A stretch of DNA of 64,000 nt. It comes from Dulcicalothrix desertica PCC 7102. Its GTDB lineage: Bacteria; Cyanobacteriota; Cyanobacteriia; Cyanobacteriales; Nostocaceae. The notes under the pieces were generated by a model. That model did not search any database. It saw only the letters and a program-made list of their open reading frames with translations, and had not been told where the DNA came from. The position numbers and the translations under genes are program-made. Of the stretch, positions 53,477-61,900 are shown one piece after another; the first letter of the stretch is position 1; every line of letters begins with the position of its first letter. The DNA lies in the NCBI RefSeq assembly GCF_003991905.1, contig NZ_RSCL01000001.1, positions 682,654-746,653 on the forward strand. Reading direction: 5' to 3'.

Positions 53477-55804
53477 TTATATTGGAACAGGTAAGGTGAA
53501 GAAAAATTTACTGCCAGTGCCCAAGGTACTTTCTGCCCAAATCTTACCACCATGCCGTTCAATAATACTGCGACAGATGGGCAACCCTAATCCAGTTCCT
53601 CCTTTTGAACGTGCATCACTAGCATCGACCTGTTGAAATCGCCCAAAGATTGTTTCTAACTTGTCAGCGGGAATACCTCGTCCAGTATCGCTGACGTGGA
53701 ATAACACGTGATCTATTTGTTGTTCGGCGCCTAAATGAATGACTGAGGAGGTATGGGAGAACTTAATTGCATTGCTTAACAAGTTGGTCAGGGTTTGGAC
53801 GATTGTATCGCCTGCTGCCCAAACGCTTGCGTGAGTTGGCGCCATCACAAGCGTAATATTTTGCCCACTTGCGAGCGCTTGTACTCCGTCTACCGCTTGC
53901 TGCATTAACTCATAAGCTTGGCAAACCGTTTTTTCTAAAACTACACGACCCGATTCTAACCGTTCTAAATCTAAAATGTCGTTAACTAAGTTAACCAGGC
54001 GGTTAGTATCAATCGAGGCAATCTCGATCATGCGTTGAGCTTTCTCTGGCTTATTGGCGTAAATTCCTGTTTTGAGTAATCCTAACGACATCTGAATTGC
54101 CATGAGCGGTGTTCGTAATTCATGGCTAACAATGCTAATAAACTCATTCTTGATTTCTTCAACTCGTTGCCGCTCAGTAATATCTTCGGCGATGCCAGCC
54201 GTGCGAATGATTTCTCCAACTTCATTTTTGATGGGAAAGGCGCGATCACGAATGTAACGAATCGAACCATCGGGATGTATCACCCGATACTCATGATCCA
54301 AATAGCCCTGCGGCGCCTTCTCCCGTAAGGTTTGCTCCACACGCGGGCGATCCTCCGGATGAATCGCATTGAGCCACTCGCCAAAATTGTGATACAGCGA
54401 CTCACACCTCTGTCCCCACAGCGTTTCATAAGCAGGACTAACATAGAAAATTTGCTGATTGGCGATATCCGCGATCCAAAATACATCTTGAATATTTTCG
54501 GCAAGCTGGCGAAACTTTTCTTCGCTATGGCTTAAAGCAGCTTCAGCGCGTTTGCGTTCGTCGATGTCAAAAAGGGTGCTGCGGCTGATGATAAAGTTTC
54601 CCTTAGCGTCCTTAATTCCGGTTGCATTCAGGTTGAACCAACGGGTTGAGCCGTCTTTGGCAACCATCTGAAACTCCAAATTATGAATGCAACCCTGCTG
54701 CTTGAAGTTGGGAAAATTTTCGTAAAAAACCTGTTTGCTTTCAGGAGTAAGGAAATCAACAAATCTCTGGTGCAAAATTTCAGCGCGGGTATACCCTAAC
54801 CATTGGAGTTCGGTATCATTAATGCGAATAAATTTTCCATCTGCATCAAGCGAGTGATAACCACACGGAGAATTATTGTAAAGGTCTTCAATTTCCTGTT
54901 TTGCCTGTTGTTGTTCAATTAATGCTAGTTGCAAGTGATCGTTAACGGTGGTAAGTTCTGCGGTGCGCTCTCTTACTCGTTGTTCAAGTTCGAGTTTGGC
55001 TCGTACTTGTTCAATTTCAGCTTGCTTGCGAAGAGTGATGTCTCGTGTTACTGCTAAAACTAAAGCCTCAGTTTGATCCGAGACTTGTAACGGCACCGCA
55101 TGGGATTCTAACCAACGCCGAGTCCCTTTAAGTCCAATTATTTCAAACTCTAAGATGGCGGTTTTGCCTTGCGCTACTTGTTGTGTAAGGTCTAAAAACG
55201 CTTGCTGATACGGTGTTTCGATCAGCGGACAAACACATTGCCCAAGCACTGCTTCTAAACTATCGGCTTCAATCATTGCAAGTCCGGCTGGATTCATGTT
55301 TTGCAGCATCCCATCAGCCGTCACTACCTTGACACATTCGGGTTCAGCTTCAAAAATCGCGCGAAATTGTTGCTCGCTCTGCTTTAAGGCACTCTCTAAA
55401 CGCTTGCGGTCATCGATGGACATCACCGTTCCTAACATCCGCACGGCTTCCCCAAGCTCGTCATAAAACGCTTGCCCTCGTCCTTCGATCCAATGAATGC
55501 TACCATCTGCCCAAATTACCCGAAATTCGTGCTGATAAGGAATGCGAGCGCGCAATGAGTCGGCAACTACGACCCTCAAAGCGTCTCGATCATCGGGATG
55601 CAGGCAAGCATCAAAAGTTTCATACCTACCATTAAACGAGCCAGGAGGTAAACCAAACAACTGCTCATGTTCTGGAGACCACTTAATATCCCCCGTGATT
55701 AGGTTCCAATCCCACATTCCCATCTGAGCCGCATTTAAGGCAATTCTTAAACGCTCCGCATCGTCTTTAACAAATTGTTGGTTTAGTTGTTCAATCCTTT
55801 TCAT
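53477..55804 (-). CDS. Multi-PAS histidine kinase
   Basis: A soluble sensor kinase of about 775 residues. ATG 55804 (MKRIEQLNQQFVKDD) is chosen. AAAGGAAG lies ~10 bases upstream, and the 14-base overlap with the upstream regulator gene suggests coupling. It has four PAS/PAC units (MGMWDWNLITGDIKWS, AIFEAEPECVKVV, NNSPCGYHSLDADGKF, EKFRQLAENIQDVFWIAD) with a coiled coil between units 2 and 3. HisKA has His561 or close by in ISIVSHELRTPLMA. HATPase shows NLLSNAIKFSH, DTGRGIPADK and GGTGLGLPIC. There is no receiver domain; the separate receiver at 53082 follows immediately. Confidence 0.94.
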   Translation of the reverse strand: MKRIEQLNQQFVKDDAERLRIALNAAQMGMWDWNLITGDIKWSPEHEQLFGLPPGSFNGRYETFDACLHPDDRDALRVVVADSLRARIPYQHEFRVIWADGSIHWIEGRGQAFYDELGEAVRMLGTVMSIDDRKRLESALKQSEQQFRAIFEAEPECVKVVTADGMLQNMNPAGLAMIEADSLEAVLGQCVCPLIETPYQQAFLDLTQQVAQGKTAILEFEIIGLKGTRRWLESHAVPLQVSDQTEALVLAVTRDITLRKQAEIEQVRAKLELEQRVRERTAELTTVNDHLQLALIEQQQAKQEIEDLYNNSPCGYHSLDADGKFIRINDTELQWLGYTRAEILHQRFVDFLTPESKQVFYENFPNFKQQGCIHNLEFQMVAKDGSTRWFNLNATGIKDAKGNFIISRSTLFDIDERKRAEAALSHSEEKFRQLAENIQDVFWIADIANQQIFYVSPAYETLWGQRCESLYHNFGEWLNAIHPEDRPRVEQTLREKAPQGYLDHEYRVIHPDGSIRYIRDRAFPIKNEVGEIIRTAGIAEDITERQRVEEIKNEFISIVSHELRTPLMAIQMSLGLLKTGIYANKPEKAQRMIEIASIDTNRLVNLVNDILDLERLESGRVVLEKTVCQAYELMQQAVDGVQALASGQNITLVMAPTHASVWAAGDTIVQTLTNLLSNAIKFSHTSSVIHLGAEQQIDHVLFHVSDTGRGIPADKLETIFGRFQQVDASDARSKGGTGLGLPICRSIIERHGGKIWAESTLGTGSKFFFTLPVPI

Positions 55805-57665
55805 AGCTCGATTCTTCCTTTCTGCTGGTGTCCGTAGCTCCGATACTTTGATGTAGGCGAGTTCTTTCAATTCGGCTGAGAATTCGGGTCACGAGTTCTG
55901 GTCCCAAAACTGGTTTTGTGATGAAATCATCAGCACCAGCGGCGAACGCACCAACAAGCGAGTCGGCATCCGTGTGAGCCGTCACAACAAGGATAGGTAA
56001 ATTACCCCATTGGGAATCTTGCCGCACGACCTGACATAGCTCTAATCCGCTAACATTAGGCATTTCCAAGTCTAGCAAAACTAGGTTAGGCAATGTTGAG
56101 ACTAAAACCTCCCAAAAGTTTTGGGGTTGGCTGAGGGTAACAACGTCTAACCCCCAAGGAGTCAGTATACTTGACAATAGAGTTAATGCCGCTGGATCAT
56201 CGTCAACAATTAAGACTTTGGCTCTTGATGCTTTATAAGGGGATAAAACTTGAGTAATCGTGCGAAATATTTGCTCAGTAGTTGCAGGTTTATGCAAAAA
56301 TTGTCGTGCCCCTAACCGAGAGACTGCTAATCGATCTGTGAGACTATCTCTGCCTGTAAAGATAATTACCGGGAGATTTGGCGTTCGCTTTTTTATCTCT
56401 TGCAGCAGCGTGAATCCATCTAACTCTGTATCAGGAAAACTCAAATCCAGCAGAACCAGGTCAGGAGGCGCCTGTTTGAGACTCAAACGAGCATCGGTAA
56501 GATTAAATACAACCTTCAACCGTATCCCCCAAGCTTCGGATTCTGCCTTTAATTGCTCGGTCAATGCCACATCGTCATCGATCACTAGCACTTTATAGGC
56601 TGGGGTGGTAGAAATTGGAGAAGTTGTCTGGGTAATAGGTGCTTTTGCTAACGCTTGCTGTAATGCTGTAACAAGTTCACAGTAGCGCTCAATTTCAACA
56701 AGCGTAAAAGGCGAGTCCTTCATTAATAAATGCTCCAGCGATCTCGCCAACTTTGACCCATCTGGATACCCAAAGGTCGCTAACGAGCCTGCTAACTTAT
56801 GCGCTTCAAGCTTTGCCGCTTGCAACTCTTTTGTTTGTCCTGCCAGCAAGACGTTCTTTGCTTGTTCCAATACGGCGACTTGTTCATTCAAAGTATCGCG
56901 AAATCGTTCTAAAACTCGGTTAATCGCGGACTGCGTTTTGCTAGCTTGATTATTGTCTAAACAGTTCGAGTCGGGAGCAGGCTTCAATCGGTAGCCCATG
57001 CCATAAATAGTTTCAAGTAAGTCTTCAACTAACCCGCTTGCTTTCAGTTTCTTTCGTAAATCTTTAATATGAGTAATAATAGCACGATCAGTAGGCGCCT
57101 CATCAAAACCCCATAGCTTGTCTAAAATGGCACTGCGGCTAAAAATACGATTAGGGTTTCGCAAAAACAATTCCAGCAAATTATATTCGGTTGCGGTGAG
57201 AGCAACGATAAGGTCATCCACTGTTACCCGGCCGGAATCTGGATTTAAACAAAGCTTACCCCACGTCAAAGTCGTTGGATTTAAAGCACCCTTGGCAGCA
57301 AGAGCACCACTGCGTCGCAGTAAGGTTCGCATCTTGGCTAACAGTACTTCTGGAGCAAAAGGTTTACTTATGTAATCATCAGCGCCAGCATTAAAAAGAG
57401 CTACCACATTTTCATCGTCATCATTGGCGATCATGAGCAAGATCGGTTTTAAGTAGCCTTGCTCGCGCAACTTCCCACACAGACTCATTCCATTTAAGGA
57501 AGGCAGATGCACATCCAGCAGAATCAAGTCATACTCCACATCTGTTGCTAGGTTTAGTCCGGCTTGTACATCTAAAGCCTTGTCGAGCATGTAGCGATTC
57601 GCCAACAACACCTTAGTCAGTGTGGCACTCAGCAATCCATCATCTGAGACTAATAAAATTTTCAT
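55791..57665 (-). CDS. Multi-domain response regulator REC-wHTH-HPt-REC-REC, first receiver intact
   Basis: A 624-residue paralogue of the gene at 47778. REC1 is complete (Asp8-Asp9, acceptor Asp51 in DLILLDVHLPSLNG, Lys in YISKPFAPE). The winged helix shows ALTATEYNLLELFLRNPNRIF and IYGMGYRLKP. HPt has His in EAHKLAGSLATFGYP. REC2 shows VIDDDVALTEQL and LVLLDLSFPDTELDG; REC3 shows LIVDDDPAAL and LVLLDLEMPNVSG. It would be the DNA-binding output of a relay that includes the PAS kinase downstream, whose start it overlaps. Its promoter should lie in the 20-base gap to the MFS gene or further upstream, so cotranscription with the MFS gene is possible. Confidence 0.94.
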   Translation of the reverse strand: MKILLVSDDGLLSATLTKVLLANRYMLDKALDVQAGLNLATDVEYDLILLDVHLPSLNGMSLCGKLREQGYLKPILLMIANDDDENVVALFNAGADDYISKPFAPEVLLAKMRTLLRRSGALAAKGALNPTTLTWGKLCLNPDSGRVTVDDLIVALTATEYNLLELFLRNPNRIFSRSAILDKLWGFDEAPTDRAIITHIKDLRKKLKASGLVEDLLETIYGMGYRLKPAPDSNCLDNNQASKTQSAINRVLERFRDTLNEQVAVLEQAKNVLLAGQTKELQAAKLEAHKLAGSLATFGYPDGSKLARSLEHLLMKDSPFTLVEIERYCELVTALQQALAKAPITQTTSPISTTPAYKVLVIDDDVALTEQLKAESEAWGIRLKVVFNLTDARLSLKQAPPDLVLLDLSFPDTELDGFTLLQEIKKRTPNLPVIIFTGRDSLTDRLAVSRLGARQFLHKPATTEQIFRTITQVLSPYKASRAKVLIVDDDPAALTLLSSILTPWGLDVVTLSQPQNFWEVLVSTLPNLVLLDLEMPNVSGLELCQVVRQDSQWGNLPILVVTAHTDADSLVGAFAAGADDFITKPVLGPELVTRILSRIERTRLHQSIGATDTSRKEESSYEKD

Positions 57666-57685
57666 GGGTACGTTCTAGATGTGGT

Positions 57686-58843
57686 CTAACGTAATAATCG
57701 ATGTAAAATTAACATTACAATTGCTAAAGGCAACAGTAGCACAGGAATAATACCCAACCCAAACCGCGCGGCAAACCATCCCAGTGCAGTTGGAATACCA
57801 GCGGCGCCTAAAGAAGCGACACTTGTAATAAACCCAATCGCTGCGGGTACTATTTGCGGTGATACTCTAGAAGGCATTAACCATATTATCATTGGGAAAA
57901 TTGCAGCTAGAGATAAACCCATTAACGGTAAGCTAATTAATTGCTGGGGCAACAACCACCAAGCAACTACGCTGATTACTAATAATATTAAAGATAAATC
58001 AAGCGTGCGGGTGGCGCCGAGATATTTTACAGCACGTCCTGTTAATAGTCTTCCTATAGTCAACCCAAACCAATAAGCGCTAACACTGTAACCAGCAACA
58101 GTTACTGGTGTATTTCTAACTTTACTTTGAACACTAAAAGCCCAGTTACCTATTGATGCTTCAACACCTACATATACAAATAGTAATAAACCTGCTATTA
58201 ATACTTTTGGTGTTTTTAAAGCTACAGTTAAATTCTGTCTACCGTTAGTATTTGATGCTGATGATTTCTTATTTAAAGGCTTATAGTTATTTACTACTGC
58301 CCACAGCATTCCAAGTATTGTGATACTTACTACAAGAGCAATAACTAAATAAACTTGGCGCCAGTTTAAATTTAAAGCCAGCAAAGTAGTTGCCACCCCA
58401 GGTCCAAGTAATGCTCCCACACCGTAAAAAGCATGGAGAATTCCCATTAAATCAGCATTGTCTTGTTGTGCTATATAAGTATTAATGCCAGCATCAATTA
58501 TCCCAATTCCTAACCCAAGTAATGTACCAGCAGCAACCATTACTAACCAATATGGTGAAAGTGCGTAGATAATTAGCGCTAGAGTCAAAGTCGTAGAAGC
58601 TAACAATAACATGCGCGCGAGTCCAAAACGACTACTTAGTAGACTACTGGAAAAAGCAGCTATTACATAACCTGTAACCTGACTAATGAAAAGTAGTGTA
58701 ATTGTTGCAGCACTTAAGTTATACGTTGCTTGAATAGAAGGAATAAGAACACCTAACCCTCCTTCAGCAATACCAATTGCTATAAAAGCATAGAACGAAA
58801 GAGCAATACCTATCCAGGCTTGATTTTTGATATGAGATGCCAT
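57686..58843 (-). CDS. Major facilitator superfamily transporter
   Basis: A 385-residue membrane protein with about twelve hydrophobic segments and no large loops. The first half shows FIAIGIAEGGLGVLIPSIQA and the cytoplasmic loop motif SSRFGLARMLLLA (a variant of the GxxaDRxGRR signature). The segment between helices 6 and 7 has NNYKPLNKKSSASNTNG, a polar hinge. Similar to sugar or fucose/efflux-like MFS of the FucP/YbjJ type, but the substrate cannot be read. It is 20 bases upstream of the large response regulator in the same direction. Confidence 0.88.
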   Translation of the reverse strand: MASHIKNQAWIGIALSFYAFIAIGIAEGGLGVLIPSIQATYNLSAATITLLFISQVTGYVIAAFSSSLLSSRFGLARMLLLASTTLTLALIIYALSPYWLVMVAAGTLLGLGIGIIDAGINTYIAQQDNADLMGILHAFYGVGALLGPGVATTLLALNLNWRQVYLVIALVVSITILGMLWAVVNNYKPLNKKSSASNTNGRQNLTVALKTPKVLIAGLLLFVYVGVEASIGNWAFSVQSKVRNTPVTVAGYSVSAYWFGLTIGRLLTGRAVKYLGATRTLDLSLILLVISVVAWWLLPQQLISLPLMGLSLAAIFPMIIWLMPSRVSPQIVPAAIGFITSVASLGAAGIPTALGWFAARFGLGIIPVLLLPLAIVMLILHRLLR

Positions 58844-58927
58844 TACTAGCTGCGTTTATTTAACAGATAACTATATTACTAATTAGATTTAGCAAAGCAT
58901 CGACCCAAAGGTACAAAAACGTATTTA

Positions 58928-61900
58928 TCAATACGGGAGTAAAATTGTAAACTCTGTACCAACACCCAACTCAGATAAACAAACTAACTGTCCCTGATGC
59001 TGTTGTACTATTTGATGGCTTATCGATAACCCTAAACCAGTACCTTGACCCACGGGTTTTGTTGTAAAAAATGGGTCAAAGATTTTTGGTTTTATTTCTG
59101 GTTTTATCCCAGTACCATTGTCAATTATGCTAATTGCAATTTGATTATTTTCTTTTAAAGCAGTACTTATTCTAATTGTTGGGTCTTTTTTTGTTGTGGT
59201 GAATAGTGCATCAATTGCGTTGTTTAATAAATTTATAAATACCTGGTTGAGTTCTCCAGGAAAGCAATATATTTCTGGTAAGTTTGCATATTCTTTAATT
59301 ACTTGAATATTGCCTAATCTTTGATGAAGAATCATTAAAGTATTATCTATTCCTTCGTGGATATTTACTTTTTTACTTTCGGCTTCATCAAGACGGGCAA
59401 AATTTCTTAATGATAAAACTATATTTTTAATACGTCCGGCGCCGTTCTTCATCGAATCTAATAGTTTAGGCAAGTCATTTTGAATAAAGTCTAAATCAAT
59501 TTCTTCTGTAGTATCAATGACTTCGGGTAAAGGATTAGGATAGTTTTGCTGATATACTTTGAGTAAGTCAAAGAGTGATTGAGTATACTCATGAGTATGA
59601 GTTAAATTTCCATAGATAAAATTAATTGGATTGTTAATTTCATGAGCTACACCTCCAACTAACTGCCCTAAGCTTGACATTTTCTCACTTTGAATGAGCT
59701 TGATTTGAGTTTGACGTAATTTCTCTAATGCCGTTTGTAGTTCTTGTGTACGTTCGACGACGCGGTTTTCTAGATTTGTATAAAAGCGCGCGTTTTCTAT
59801 AGATATAGCTGCTTGTGCTGCAATTACACTTAGTAGTTCAATTCTATCTTGTGTAAACGCAGCTTTAGTGAGGTTGTTTTCTAGATATAAAATTCCTTGA
59901 AGCTTACTTTGATGAATAATTGGAAATACTAAAATAGATAATGCTTTATTTAACTCTATATAAATATCTTTCTTAAAATCTGATTGAATGGCTTTATCTA
60001 ATACTAAATGTCTAAGAGTACGTTGCACATAAGCAATTAATGATAATGGTAAAATATTACACTCATCAATCGGTTGTGACTGTAATACTTTTACCTCATT
60101 ATCTTCTGTCAGAACCGCTTCTAGAAATAACTGTTCACCAATATTCGCAATAAAGCATACTTTTTGGGCACCTGCATTTTCGCGTAATAAATGCATAAGT
60201 TTGGCAAGTAAATTGTTAATAACTATTTCGCTAGAAATAGTTTGAGATGCTTTAATTACGGTTGCCAAATCAAGAGATAAAAAATGATTAAAAGTTCGGG
60301 TGTTGGTTGTATTAGTTAGGGTTGAAGAGGTTGATTCGCTTTTACGAATGGTAAGATAAGGATAACGTGATTCCAAATCTTTAACTTTAGCTGTTGCCCC
60401 CCATTGCTGATATGCGTAATAAGCATCAGTCAAATAGATTTTAGCAAATTTATTATTCCCAGACGCTAAATAAAACTCACTTGCTAACTCTGAAGCTATT
60501 GCTTTTTCTTGTATGTATCCATTTTCCGATGCTAGTTCTATCGCACTATTATATAATTGTGTTGCTTCCCAATATTGACCTAAGACACGACATCTTTCGG
60601 CTTCCACGAGGTCATATTTATGCTGGTTGTTAGCAGCACAATAAAAACTCCATATTTTCATTTTATTTTGGTTCGCTGTAACAGTAGCCAAATATTGTTC
60701 TTGCTGTTGCGTGGAAACATTTGGATAATTTTTCAGTAGTGCTAATGAATAATAAAAGTTATGCTGTATAATCACCATCGTTGCACCGGCACCTGCTGCA
60801 TACTTTTTTGCTAAACGTGAATACTCAATTGCTTGCTCATATTGTTGAAATAAATAAGCTAGCATTGACTTAGAAAAATAAATATCAAAGATTAAAGTAA
60901 TTTGATTTGACTCAATTAACATTGGCAACACTTCATCTTCATTAAAACTATCTCCGATTAAACAATAATTATTTTCATTAGAGTTTTGTAAGTTCAAAGC
61001 AAGCTGGCGCCATAACTGATTACAATGAGTAAAGAACTCCTGCTTTACATATTTAATATAATCAAAATACTTTAGATATTTTTCATCTACAACAGAAAGT
61101 GTCTCAGCAGTAAAAAAGCTGTAAATACAATAGTACATACTAGCAATACATGCATATTCTATATCTCCAGTCTCTACGCCTATGTTAAAAGCTTCTAAAA
61201 GTGGATTAATAGTTAATTTACTATGTTCTTTCCAATGACGAACAGAACTGTTATAGCTCATTAAAACCTTAGCTGCAAAAGTTTTAGCATTAAATTTATC
61301 TAATATTAAGAGCGATAATAAACCATATTCATATCCCAAATCAATCTCGCCCATTACTCCACAAATTAAACTACAACATGCATAGACAAAAGCCGCAATT
61401 TCAGAGTTACCATACCTAATACAAATATCCACCATTGTAAATACAAGTTTTACATATAAATCGGGGTTTGTTTGATAAGCTGGAAAAGTTAGATTATTTA
61501 GTATTTGTAATGCTGCTATTTGATATTTATCTTGAATTCGCGGTAGATTATTCAATTGCTCAAAATCAATATCTTTAGGTAATTGTTCAATAAGTGTTAC
61601 TCCCAGCTTATTTAGTACATCAAGACCAATGTCAATTGCTAATTGTGCCTGAAGTTGAGAATTACAATACTGAATTTTTAATTCGTATACTTTAATTGTA
61701 TCTAAAATGTTGTGGGTATGAGTTAAGACGATTTCGCATAACTGTTGCAAACGCTCAAAGTTAGTATTTAAGTACTCAATTTCAAGTAATTCTACGTATA
61801 AATTGAGCGTCAAGTCATAATGAGTTTGCCAACTGTTATCTGGCAGTAATTGTAATCCTATATTTAAATACTGAGCAGATGCAATAGGAGAATTTGCTAT

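Noticed and set aside
54082-54535. Several short frames on both strands within the multi-PAS kinase
   Set aside because: They overlap conserved PAS and HisKA coding sequence and are shadows of it.
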